Positions 1-5,039 of a stretch of 6,570 nucleotides of DNA are shown here, piece after piece. The notes beneath the pieces were generated by a model. That model saw only the letters and a program-made list of their open reading frames with translations, did no database searches and had not been told where the DNA came from. The DNA comes from Hyphomicrobiaceae bacterium (GTDB lineage: Bacteria; Pseudomonadota; Alphaproteobacteria; Rhizobiales; MH13). Positions within the stretch are counted from its first letter, which is position 1, and every line of letters begins with the position of its first letter. Both the position numbers and the translations under genes were made by a program. The DNA lies in NCBI GenBank assembly GCA_020442235.1, contig JAGRKQ010000152.1:1-6570 (forward strand), written 5' to 3'.

Positions 1-2
1 CC

Positions 3-734
3 AAGCAGGGCATGGACATCAAGACCTCGACCAAGGTCGTTGCGGTGGAAAAGAAGGGCAAGAAGATGCTCGTCACCACCGAACCGGCGGCGGGCGGTGA
101 AGCGGCGGCCGACGTCATCGAAGCCGATGTTGTGCTCGTCTCCACCGGCCGTCTGCCCTACACCAAGGGCCTGGGTCTGGAAGACGCCGGAGTGGAGCTG
201 GACGAGCGCGGCCGGGTCAAGACCGATGCGCATTACCAGACCAATGTCGCCGGCATCTTTGCCATCGGCGACGTGATCGCCGGGCCGATGCTTGCCCACA
301 AGGCCGAGGACGAGGGCATCGCGATCGCCGAAATGCTCGCCGGCAAGGCCGGGCATGTGAACTACAACGTCATTCCGGGCGTGGTTTACACCGAGCCGGA
401 GGTTGCGACCGTCGGCAAGAGCGAGGAAGAGCTGAAGGCGGCAGGCATTGCCTATACCGCCGGCAAGTTCCCCTTCACCGCCAATGGCCGTGCCCGCGCC
501 ATGAACGCCACCGACGGCTTCGTGAAGGTGCTCGCCGACAAGGCGACGGATCGCGTGCTCGGCGTGCACATCATCGGCAAGGGCGCCGGCGAGATGATCC
601 ACGAAGCGGCGGTGCTGATGGAATTCGGCGGCTCTGCGGAAGATCTCGCCCGCACCTGCCACGCCCATCCGACGATGTCGGAAGCGGTCAAGGAAGCCGC
701 GCTCGCGGTTGACAAGCGTCCGATCCACATGTGA
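3..734 (+). CDS. lpdA: Dihydrolipoamide dehydrogenase (E3), C-terminal 243 residues, 5' end outside window
   Basis: This flavoenzyme reoxidises the dihydrolipoyl groups of 2-oxoacid dehydrogenase complexes (pyruvate, 2-oxoglutarate) and passes electrons through FAD and a redox disulfide to NAD+. It is cytosolic. The reading frame is open from the left edge, so the FAD-binding Rossmann fold and the CxxxxC redox disulfide are outside the window. What is visible is the end of the NAD-binding domain with STGRLPY (about 141-161), the second FAD-contact motif GIFAIGDV (252-275), and the dimerisation domain. That domain ends with HAHPTMSE (660-683), which holds the catalytic His-Glu pair typical of E3. 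The TGA stop at 732-734 is followed by a strong hairpin terminator, so the gene closes its transcription unit. In many Rhizobiales the upstream genes would be sucABCD/odh, but this is not visible. The other members of the disulfide reductase family (mercuric or glutathione reductase) fit less well because of the HAHPTxSE and AHKAEDEG sequences. Confidence 0.95.
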   Translation, partial: KQGMDIKTSTKVVAVEKKGKKMLVTTEPAAGGEAAADVIEADVVLVSTGRLPYTKGLGLEDAGVELDERGRVKTDAHYQTNVAGIFAIGDVIAGPMLAHKAEDEGIAIAEMLAGKAGHVNYNVIPGVVYTEPEVATVGKSEEELKAAGIAYTAGKFPFTANGRARAMNATDGFVKVLADKATDRVLGVHIIGKGAGEMIHEAAVLMEFGGSAEDLARTCHAHPTMSEAVKEAALAVDKRPIHM

Positions 735-760
735 GCGGCAGGCACTTTTCAGACAGTCGA

Positions 761-789
761 AGGCCCGGGAGATTATCCCGGGCCTTTTT
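761..789 (+). terminator. Rho-independent terminator of lpdA
   Basis: A perfect 10-bp stem (AGGCCCGGGA at 761-770, TCCCGGGCCT at 776-785) closes a 5-nt loop GATTA and runs straight into five T residues (785-789). It lies 26 nt after the lpdA stop. The opposite strand has no U-rich tail, so it probably does not serve the convergent minus-strand gene ending at 816. Confidence 0.93.
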
Positions 790-815
790 GCGTGCCTCAT
801 GCGCCGGCGGGGAGG

Positions 816-1169
816 CTAGCCGTCTTCGGACCGGCGGGCGCCGACCCGGCGCAGGACCGCCGGCGGGATGCCGTAATCCTTGATGATCGCACGGTGGTCG
901 TTCATGCCGAGCGCCTCGCGCTGCACGAAATAGGCAAAGACGGCTTCGGCGGCATCGAAGAGCAGGCTTTCGCGGGTAGCCTTCGGGCCGGGGGTGTCGT
1001 CCAGCGCGGCAAGCGTGCGCTCCACCTGCCGGCCGGCATGGCCGAGGCTGGCCGCCTGTTCGGCGCGGGCCTCGATCTCGATCGGCGAGGCGCCTTCCGG
1101 CCCGGTGCCGAAAGGGTTGGCGCCGAAGGGATTGTAGGGGCCGGAAGATTTCGGCGGGCGCAGCGACAT
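816..1169 (-). CDS. Small cytosolic protein, DUF6665-like, function unknown
   Basis: A 117-residue protein with no signal peptide or membrane segment. The first 25 residues are rich in Pro, Gly, Asn and Phe (SGPYNPFGANPFGTGPEG), a likely disordered leader. A mostly helical part follows: EIEARAEQAASLGHAGRQVERTLAAL, then ESLLFDAAEAVFAYFVQREALGMNDHRAIIKDYGIPPAVLRRVG. The pattern 'EQA..LG..GR..E..L', 'A.EA...F.VQREA.G..D.R...DY.(V/I)P..V..R.G' matches my memory of the DUF6665 family found in Hyphomicrobiales, for which no function is known to me. ATG at 1167-1169 is preceded by GAGGAAA about 8 nt upstream, which supports this start. A good promoter candidate lies at 1200-1228. The gene is probably transcribed alone, because a terminator for the preceding minus-strand gene sits just upstream. 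The family call rests on recall of the motif, not on a search. Confidence 0.8.
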   Translation of the reverse strand: MSLRPPKSSGPYNPFGANPFGTGPEGASPIEIEARAEQAASLGHAGRQVERTLAALDDTPGPKATRESLLFDAAEAVFAYFVQREALGMNDHRAIIKDYGIPPAVLRRVGARRSEDG

Positions 1170-1199
1170 GGCCGGGTTTCCTCGACGTGTCCGTTGCCG

Positions 1200-1228
1200 A
1201 TCCTAGCCAGTCGCGGACCGGGACGCAA
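1200..1228 (-). promoter_or_regulatory. Candidate sigma70-type promoter for the DUF6665-like gene
   Basis: Read on the minus strand, TTGCGT (1228-1223) is followed by exactly 17 nt and then TAGGAT (1205-1200). The -35 matches consensus at its conserved TTG, and the -10 at four of six positions. The predicted transcript would start near 1193, about 24 nt before the ATG at 1169. The -35 overlaps the U-tract of the upstream terminator, a compact arrangement that separates the two units. Confidence 0.4.
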
Positions 1229-1263
1229 AACGACCCTGCCGTGGAGGTTTCGGCAGGGTCGTT
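1227..1263 (-). terminator. Rho-independent terminator of the small exported protein gene
   Basis: A 13-bp perfect stem (AACGACCCTGCCG at 1229-1241, CGGCAGGGTCGTT at 1251-1263) closes a 9-nt loop. On the minus strand the stem is followed by a run of four T (1230-1227). It begins 33 nt after the stop codon at 1296 and is therefore assigned to the gene at 1296-1634. On the plus strand the tail is only GTTCC, so it works best in the minus direction. Confidence 0.88.
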
Positions 1264-1295
1264 CCTGAACCGGTCCGGGCGGGCCCGGCCGGGTG

Positions 1296-1634
1296 TTACT
1301 TCACCGAGACGCCCATCGGCGAACGGGCGGAGACCGTATAGGGGTCGTGGGTGGCGATGATCTCGTCCTGCGGTTCGGCCGATGCCTCATACATCGGCGT
1401 ATCGGACGGCGTATCGGACGGGGTCTGGGGCACCGCCATCAAGGGTGCGCCATCCGGCGTCAGATGACCGCCCTGGGGGGCGAAACCGCCGAGCGGAGCG
1501 CCGCCGGCATAGGTCATCGCCGGGGGCGCGGAAGGAAAGGCACCGGCGGTGCCATAGGTGCCGAAGCGGCATTCGGCCTCGGCGGCTCCGGCGGCGGCCA
1601 GCGTGATGGCGGTGGCAAGAAGGATGCGGCGCAT
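1296..1634 (-). CDS. Small exported Pro/Gly/Ala-rich protein, unknown function
   Basis: A 112-residue protein with a clear Sec signal peptide: MRR start, hydrophobic core ILLATAITLAAAGAA, predicted cleavage after AEA at residue 20. The mature part of about 92 residues is rich in Gly, Pro and Ala and looks unstructured (FPSAPPAMTYAGGAPLGGFAP). Its single Cys is residue 22, but the preceding residues are EAE and not a lipobox, so a lipoprotein is unlikely. Residues 73-80 are a tandem duplication SDTP-SDTP, encoded by two 12-nt units at 1399-1410 and 1411-1422 that differ at one base. Start choice: ATG at 1632-1634 has GGGAG (1645-1641) six nt upstream. I do not recognise a family. The signal peptide, good ribosome-binding site and dedicated terminator make it a real gene. 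The likely location is periplasm or cell surface. Confidence 0.72.
   Translation of the reverse strand: MRRILLATAITLAAAGAAEAECRFGTYGTAGAFPSAPPAMTYAGGAPLGGFAPQGGHLTPDGAPLMAVPQTPSDTPSDTPMYEASAEPQDEIIATHDPYTVSARSPMGVSVK
1399..1422 (-). repeat. 12-bp tandem duplication inside the exported protein gene
   Basis: Two adjacent 12-nt units, GTATCGGACGGC and GTATCGGACGGG (plus-strand reading), match at 11 of 12 bases and encode the repeated tetrapeptide SDTP. The length is a multiple of three, so the frame is kept. This suggests a recent slippage event in a segment under weak structural constraint. Confidence 0.8.
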
Positions 1635-1657
1635 GGCGGTCTCCCGTCTTTGAAGCG

Positions 1658-1682
1658 TTCAGGCCTGAGCGGTATTCAGGCC
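1658..1682. repeat. Inverted and direct repeat in the leader of the exported protein gene
   Basis: GGCCTGA (1662-1668) and TCAGGCC (1676-1682) form an inverted repeat with a 7-nt spacer. TTCAGGCC also occurs as a direct repeat at 1658-1665 and 1675-1682. It lies 28-48 nt before the ATG at 1634, so it could be a leader hairpin or an operator. A TTGACA hexamer on the minus strand (1704-1699) lies just upstream, but no good -10 follows at 17 nt (CTGAAT at 19 nt is the best). The role is unproven. Confidence 0.35.
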
Positions 1683-1790
1683 CCGCAGACCGTTCCTGTG
1701 TCAAAGGGTCGCGCCGCATCGTCCAAAGGTCAAGGGTGCGGGTCTGACGTTCGCCGTCATCTTCGCCTGCGCTCGTGCCGGACGTGATCT

Positions 1791-2249
1791 TCAGTCGCGG
1801 CGGATCAGCAATGCGGTCGCAAGATCGGTGGAGCGGCCCGGCTGGTTGTAGACATTTTCCATGTCGACCAGCATGCGGTTTCCGGCCACGGTGATCGCCA
1901 GCGTGCGGGTGGCCGAGAAGGTGTGAAAAATGGCGCGGATTTCGTTCGTGCCGCGCGCATTGATCGTATCGGCCCAGCCGAAGGTGCAGTTGCGTGGATG
2001 GCAGCGGGTTTCGGCCTTGATGCGCAGCGCCCGCAGCCGGTCGTCGATGCAGTCCATTTCCACGGTGATGCGTGCAAGGTCACCGATGTCCGGCCGATCC
2101 GCGACCCAGATTCCGGCATAGGGAAAATCGGTGCAGGAGAGCGCCGGCAAGGCTTCCTGTGCATCCGCCCCGTGACGCCAGAAGGGGCCTGCCGTCACGC
2201 TGACGAGAGCGGCAAGGGCAAGCGTTGCAAGGATGCGGCGGGCGGTCAT
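1791..2249 (-). CDS. Small exported protein with CHPxxC motif (CHPTDCDWG-like family)
   Basis: A 152-residue protein with a signal peptide: MTARR, hydrophobic ILATLALAALVSVTAG, probable cleavage after ADA at residue 30. The mature part begins FPYAGIWVADRPDIGDLARITVEM and contains R82-C-H-P-R-N-C-T-F-G-W92, followed by predicted beta strands (IRAIFHTF, TRTLAITVAGNRMLVDMENVY). The 'GxWvn.d....i.rI.i' opening plus a 'CHPTDCDWG'-type loop resembles, from memory, a family of small beta-rich exported proteins of unknown function seen in bacteria. C83 and C88, and possibly C39 and C67, could form disulfides. The frame stays open to an ATG at 2327, but the start at 2249 is preferred: GGGAG (2261-2257) lies seven nt upstream and only this start places the signal peptide at the N-terminus. 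It lies 85 nt downstream of xerC on the same strand and may be co-transcribed with it. Confidence 0.78.
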   Translation of the reverse strand: MTARRILATLALAALVSVTAGPFWRHGADAQEALPALSCTDFPYAGIWVADRPDIGDLARITVEMDCIDDRLRALRIKAETRCHPRNCTFGWADTINARGTNEIRAIFHTFSATRTLAITVAGNRMLVDMENVYNQPGRSTDLATALLIRRD

Positions 2250-2256
2250 CTCCAGT

Positions 2257-2261
2257 CTCCC
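2257..2261 (-). promoter_or_regulatory. Ribosome-binding site that fixes the start at 2249
   Basis: GGGAG on the minus strand, seven nt before the ATG at 2249-2247. The longer frame starting at 2327 would bury the signal peptide 26 residues inside the protein, so this site decides between the two starts. Confidence 0.65.
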
Positions 2262-2334
2262 GGCGGGGTGGCCGGTGCTCATGCCCCGGCTGCGGACAAG
2301 CATGGCACAACGAGGTTTCGGGAGCATTGACGGC

Positions 2335-3291
2335 TCAGCCGGCCTTCTTGCGCGCGCGCGGGTGGGTGTCGCGGTAAAGCGCCATCAGCCCTTCCGGCTC
2401 GATGCGGGTATAGACCTGGGTGGTGGACAGCGAGGCGTGGCCGAGCAGTTCCTGGATGGTCCTCAGATCGCCGCCGCCGGCCAGAAGATGGGTGGCGAAG
2501 GCATGGCGCAGCGCATGCGGCGTTGCCGAGGCGGGCAGGCCGAGCCGGCCGCGCAATTCGGCCATCGCCTTCCTGACGATGCGCGAATCGAGCGGACCGC
2601 CACGCGCGCCGAAAAACAGGGGGCCGTCGGCTGCCGCCCGATAGGGGCAGAGGTCGAGATAGGCGCGCACCTTGTCTTCGACGACGGCCAGCAGGGGCAC
2701 GACCCTTTCCTTGCCGCCCTTGCCGAGGATGCGCAGGGCTTCAACGCGGCCTGTCGCAAAGGCGCCGCGCCTCAGGGAGAGGATTTCGCCGACACGCAGG
2801 CCCGCCCCATAGGCGAGCGCGAAGACGGCGGTGTCGCGCGCCGCGATCCACGGTTCGGCCAGAGCGTCTTCCACATCGCCGCGGGCGATGCGTCGTGCTG
2901 CGCCCGCGTCCACCGGGCGGGGCAGGCGGTCGGGCTGCTTCGGCGTGCGGATGGCGCGGGCCGGCGCCGCCGAGGCGATCCCCTCACGTTCACAGAAGCG
3001 CAGAAAACTGCGCAGCGCCGCAAGATTGCGCGCCAGCGTGCGCGTTCCGGCACCGTCTCGGCGGCGGGCCGCCAGAAAGGCGCGGATGTCGGCCGGTTTC
3101 AGCGCAGCAAGATCCCCCTCACCAGCCGGGCCGCCGAGGTGGTGGGTGAGAAAGCCGGAAAAGGCGAGAAGATCGCTGCGGTAGGCGGCAAGGGTTGCCC
3201 CGGCCAGGCGGCGCTCGCCGGCAAGATGGGCAAGATGGCGTTCGACAAGGGCGATCATCGCGGTGTTTCCGGCATGCGGGAGACTCATCAT
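2335..3291 (-). CDS. xerC: Tyrosine recombinase XerC
   Basis: This site-specific recombinase acts with XerD at the chromosomal dif site to resolve chromosome dimers at division, helped by FtsK. It has 318 residues, the usual length. The N-terminal SAM-like DNA-binding domain spans about residues 12-105 (TLAAYRSDLLAFSGFL, ADIRAFLAARR, LAALRSFLRFCEREG). The catalytic domain spans about 125-310 and has the complete active site: R166 (GAGLRVGEILSL), K191 (LGKGGKERVVPL), H259 and R262 (HALRHAFATHLL), H285 (LGHASLSTTQVYT) and the nucleophile Y294. The C-terminus (TRIEPEGLMALYRDTHPRA) follows the XerC rather than XerD pattern. The start is uncertain: tandem ATGs at 3291 and 3288 have no clear Shine-Dalgarno site, while Met12 (3258) has a weak GGAA upstream. 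The gene diverges from the binding-protein gene at 3555, so the 263-bp gap must hold both promoters. Confidence 0.94.
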   Translation of the reverse strand: MMSLPHAGNTAMIALVERHLAHLAGERRLAGATLAAYRSDLLAFSGFLTHHLGGPAGEGDLAALKPADIRAFLAARRRDGAGTRTLARNLAALRSFLRFCEREGIASAAPARAIRTPKQPDRLPRPVDAGAARRIARGDVEDALAEPWIAARDTAVFALAYGAGLRVGEILSLRRGAFATGRVEALRILGKGGKERVVPLLAVVEDKVRAYLDLCPYRAAADGPLFFGARGGPLDSRIVRKAMAELRGRLGLPASATPHALRHAFATHLLAGGGDLRTIQELLGHASLSTTQVYTRIEPEGLMALYRDTHPRARKKAG

Positions 3292-3348
3292 CGCTGCGCA
3301 ATGCTGAGCGTTCCGTTGACGGTCGATCGCGTCAAGCGTTTTGATATT

Positions 3349-3401
3349 CTCATAGTATCATATGAGTCTTGCCGGACTCATGGTTGACATAGTGGACTCA
3401 T
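3349..3401. promoter_or_regulatory. Cluster of four CTCAT boxes, probable operator
   Basis: CTCAT occurs at 3349-3353, inverted at 3362-3366, and again at 3377-3381 and 3397-3401. Boxes 1 and 2 form CTCATA-N6-TATGAG (3349-3366). Boxes 2 and 3 form the perfect ATGAGTC-N6-GACTCAT (3362-3381). Boxes 3 and 4 are direct repeats of GGACTCAT exactly 20 bp apart, about two helical turns, so they face the same side of the DNA. A TTGACA lies between boxes 3 and 4. This layout suggests cooperative binding of a dimeric transcription factor controlling the binding-protein gene and perhaps xerC. I cannot assign the regulator family. Confidence 0.6.
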
Positions 3402-3426
3402 CCGTTAGCTTGCTCGGGCTCTATAA
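3384..3426 (+). promoter_or_regulatory. Candidate promoter(s) of the binding-protein gene
   Basis: Two readings are possible. The first is a perfect -35 TTGACA (3384-3389), a 16-nt spacer and a weak -10 TAGCTT (3406-3411). The second is a good -10 CTATAA (3421-3426) whose -35 position, 17-18 nt upstream, falls on the fourth CTCAT box (3397-3401), as expected of an activator-dependent promoter. Either way the leader would be about 120-140 nt long. Confidence 0.4.
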
Positions 3427-3537
3427 GAATAATGATATGGCAATTGTGCTTCTTTCTCGCATCCAATGCGTGGAAGTTTTGGGAGAAGACTTTCAAGATT
3501 GTCTCAATCTATATCTTCTTACCGGCAATAAACGACA

Positions 3538-3543
3538 AGAGGA
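3538..3543 (+). promoter_or_regulatory. Ribosome-binding site that fixes the binding-protein start
   Basis: AGAGGA lies 11 nt before the ATG at 3555. It decides the start: the frame is open back to an ATG at 3432, but that extension would place 41 residues before the signal peptide and comes from AT-rich leader DNA. Confidence 0.65.
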
Positions 3544-3554
3544 ACAAGTCTACC

Positions 3555-4589
3555 ATGACATTTAAACTGTCTATCGTGGCGGGTGCGTTTGGTGTTCTGG
3601 CTTTTACTGCGCCGGCACTTGCCGACGCCCCGGCCTGCGAGATCGATCGCCCGGTGGTCTTCGGCGATCTCGACTGGGCTTCGGCGCAGTTCCACAACCG
3701 TGTTGCCGCCTTCATCGTCGAGCATGGCTATGGCTGTGAGACCGATGCCATCCCCGGTTCCACGCTGCCGATCGCCAACGGGCTTCAGCGCGGCGATGTC
3801 GACATCAACATGGAGATGTGGATCCCGAATGTGCGCGACTGGTGGGATCAGGCGACGGCGGCGGGCGATGTGCGCTCGGTCGGCGTCAACTTCCCCGATG
3901 CCGTTCAGGGCTGGTTCGTGCCGCGCTATCTCATCGAGGGCGCTGATGCGCCGGCGCCGGATCTGCGCGCCGTTTCCGACCTGCCGCGCTATGCGGAGCT
4001 TTTCGCCGATCCGGAAGCGCCGGGCATGGGCCGCTTCTACAACTGCATTGCCGGCTGGGGCTGCGAGGATGCCAACACGCGCAAGCTCCACGCCTATGGC
4101 CTGACGGAGACCTTCACAAATTTCCGCCCCGGCACCGGCGGCGCGCTGGCGGCTGCGGCCGAATCGGCCGTGCTGCGCGGCGAACCGATCGTCTTCTACT
4201 ACTGGGGGCCGACCTGGCTTCTGGGCAAGATCGGCACCGATCTCGTGATGCTGGAAGAGCCGGAATATGATCAGGCGACCTGGGATGCGATGATGGCCGC
4301 CGCTTCGCCGGAAGAGGTCGAGGCTGCAACCGCCTATCCGGTCATCGCGGTGGAGATCGCGGTCAACACGGAGTTCGCCGATGCGGCTCCGAACCTCGTC
4401 GCCTTCCTCGAGGCCTATTCGACGACCGGTCAGATGGTCTCCGAAATGCTTGCCTATATGCAGGACAACGATGTCGAGGCCGATGAGGCGGCGCTCGAAT
4501 TCCTGCGCACGCGCGAGGATGTGTGGACCGGCTGGGTTTCGGAAGAAACCGCCGAGCTGGTGCGCCAGGCGGTCGCCGATGCCAGCTGA
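3555..4589 (+). CDS. Periplasmic substrate-binding protein, glycine betaine/choline ABC transporter type (OpuAC/ProX-like)
   Basis: A 344-residue periplasmic binding protein, probably capturing a quaternary amine such as glycine betaine, choline or proline betaine for an ABC importer. The signal peptide is residues 1-23 (MTFKL, hydrophobic core, cleavage after ALA). The mature part follows the OpuAC fold: V35-FGDLDWASAQFHN opening, GSTLPIANGLQRGDVDINMEMWIPN (69-92), GWFVPRYL (119-126), YNCIAGWGCEDAN (162-174) with C164 and C170 placed for a disulfide, and EPIVFYYWGPTWLLGK (210-225). W41, W89, W120, W168, W217 and W221 are candidates for the aromatic box that binds the cationic group in this family. 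No permease or ATPase gene flanks it: xerC diverges upstream and a terminator follows 34 nt after the stop. It is therefore a monocistronic, orphan binding protein. The substrate is inferred from the family only. Confidence 0.88.
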   Translation: MTFKLSIVAGAFGVLAFTAPALADAPACEIDRPVVFGDLDWASAQFHNRVAAFIVEHGYGCETDAIPGSTLPIANGLQRGDVDINMEMWIPNVRDWWDQATAAGDVRSVGVNFPDAVQGWFVPRYLIEGADAPAPDLRAVSDLPRYAELFADPEAPGMGRFYNCIAGWGCEDANTRKLHAYGLTETFTNFRPGTGGALAAAAESAVLRGEPIVFYYWGPTWLLGKIGTDLVMLEEPEYDQATWDAMMAAASPEEVEAATAYPVIAVEIAVNTEFADAAPNLVAFLEAYSTTGQMVSEMLAYMQDNDVEADEAALEFLRTREDVWTGWVSEETAELVRQAVADAS

Positions 4590-4623
4590 TCGCGCCGGCT
4601 GATTTCAGCGGCTCTTGAACAGG

Positions 4624-4652
4624 AAAACCCCGCGCGTCGGCGCGGGGTTTTT
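4624..4652 (+). terminator. Rho-independent terminator of the binding-protein gene
   Basis: A perfect 12-bp stem (AAAACCCCGCGC at 4624-4635, GCGCGGGGTTTT at 4640-4651) with loop GTCG ends in five T (4648-4652). The A-run on the left arm gives a TTTT tail on the minus strand as well, so it can work in both directions and may also stop read-through from the convergent operon on the right. Confidence 0.92.
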
Positions 4653-4672
4653 GCTTGGGTAAGGGCGAACGG

Positions 4673-4705
4673 CTGGATTCCGCAGGTCAAGCCCGGGAAT
4701 GACGG
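4673..4705. repeat. Degenerate copy of a dispersed alphaproteobacterial intergenic palindrome
   Basis: The segment resembles the palindromic repeat that I recall as very common between genes of Rhizobiales and relatives, with arms ATTCCCGGG and CCCGGGAAT around TCAAG and flanks CTGG and GACGG. Here the right arm CCCGGGAAT (4692-4700) and the TCAAG centre are intact, but the left arm is changed to ATTCCGCAGG (4677-4686), so the stem is broken. The identification is from memory of the consensus. Confidence 0.55.
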
Positions 4706-4716
4706 AGTTTATGAAA

Positions 4717-4744
4717 CCAGCGCCGAAGAGGCGCCGGGCTTTTT
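4717..4744. terminator. Weaker hairpin, possible terminator in the convergent gap
   Basis: GCGCC (4720-4724) pairs with GGCGC (4730-4734) around loop GAAGA. One mismatch and a further CC/GG (4717-4718 with 4736-4737) extend the stem. T5 (4740-4744) follows two nt after the stem on the plus strand, and TTT follows directly on the minus strand. It could back up the plus-strand terminator or end the minus-strand operon that stops at 4823. Confidence 0.4.
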
Positions 4745-4818
4745 AGCGGTCCCAAGTCTTGCGGTTCGCTCGCTCTGCTCGCTCAACGTGCGACTTGGGA
4801 GGAGCGAAAAGAATGCCC
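4739..4818. repeat. Long imperfect inverted repeat with GCTCGCTC-rich loop
   Basis: TCCCAAGTC (4750-4758) and GACTTGGGA (4792-4800) are perfect inverted arms around a 33-nt loop. The loop contains repeated CGCTCGCTC/TGCTCGCTC units (about 4766-4783). Outer matches (CTTTT on the left, AAAAG near 4807-4811 on the right) extend the pairing with mismatches. It sits 23 nt after the stop of the Trm112-like gene, so it may be a 3' stem-loop for that operon or a small mobile palindromic repeat unit. Confidence 0.5.
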
Positions 4819-4822
4819 TCGC

Positions 4823-5029
4823 TCAGGCGCATTCGTCGTCGGAGAGTTCCCGCGCCTCGTCGGGCAGCATGATCGGGATGCCGTCGCGCACCGGATAGGC
4901 AAGGCGGGCGGAACGGCTGACGAGTTCCGAGCGCTCGCGGTCATAGGTGAGCGCGGCCTTGGTCACCGGGCAGACGAGGATTTCCAGAAGTTTCGGGTCG
5001 AGATCGCCGGAACTGCGCCGCGTGGGCAT
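4823..5029 (-). CDS. Trm112/YcaR (UPF0434) family small protein
   Basis: A 68-residue cytosolic protein with the family core [53 protein letters not shown]. coli YcaR has the same layout (LLEIIACPVCNGKLWY...LAFPLRDGIPVLL). Eukaryotic and archaeal Trm112 activate methyltransferases; the bacterial role is not well established. Only one of the usual zinc-ligand cysteines is present (in VCPV); the second Cys of CPxC is replaced by Thr-Lys and the later position is Ser, so zinc binding is doubtful. The start is uncertain. I chose ATG 5029 because AAGGA lies 10 nt upstream and the length suits the family. ATG 5080 (85 residues, 10 nt after the LON-gene stop, no Shine-Dalgarno but possible coupling) would add an acidic Pro/Asp/Ala-rich tail. 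It is the last gene of the minus-strand operon. Confidence 0.85.
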   Translation of the reverse strand: MPTRRSSGDLDPKLLEILVCPVTKAALTYDRERSELVSRSARLAYPVRDGIPIMLPDEARELSDDECA

Positions 5030-5039
5030 CGCGTCGTCA

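Larger units (their letters stand above)
3292..3554. other. Divergent AT-rich intergenic region between xerC and the binding-protein gene
   Basis: This 263-bp region separates two divergent genes. Counting bases from 3331 to 3550 gives 91 G+C of 220 (41%), far below the surrounding genes. It holds the CTCAT-box cluster at 3349-3401, a TTGACA at 3384-3389, two CTATA-type -10-like hexamers (3421-3426 and 3509-3514), and the Shine-Dalgarno site of the downstream gene. On the minus strand, TATGAT (3362-3357) is a good -10 for xerC but has no -35 at the right distance. No small gene in it is convincing. Confidence 0.75.

Noticed and set aside
792..1268. 158-codon plus-strand frame opposite the DUF6665-like gene
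   Set aside because: It starts next to the lpdA terminator, has no Shine-Dalgarno site, runs through the minus-strand terminator at 1227-1263, and translates to Arg/Gly/Ala-rich sequence.
2250..2327. N-terminal extension of the CHPxxC exported protein by 26 residues
   Set aside because: It buries the signal peptide. The start at 2249 has GGGAG seven nt upstream.
3316..3350. TTGACG (3316-3321) with TATTCT (3345-3350) as a plus-strand promoter
   Set aside because: The 23-nt spacing is too long for a sigma70-type promoter.
2233..3387. 384-codon plus-strand open frame antisense to xerC
   Set aside because: It lies opposite a complete XerC with all catalytic residues. Its translation is Arg/Gly/Ala-rich with no recognisable domain, as expected of a shadow frame in GC-rich DNA.
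3432..3554. N-terminal extension of the binding protein by 41 residues
   Set aside because: It would put a hydrophobic stretch and charged linker before a textbook signal peptide. The ATG at 3555 has its own AGAGGA.
3362..3565. 67-codon plus-strand frame in the AT-rich leader
   Set aside because: No Shine-Dalgarno site, its start lies within the palindromic CTCAT cluster, and it overlaps the start of the binding-protein gene by 11 nt. No recognisable protein features.
4766..4783. GCTCGCTC units as a possible CRISPR or iteron array
   Set aside because: The units are short, adjacent and few, with no spacers, and they are explained as the loop of the surrounding inverted repeat.
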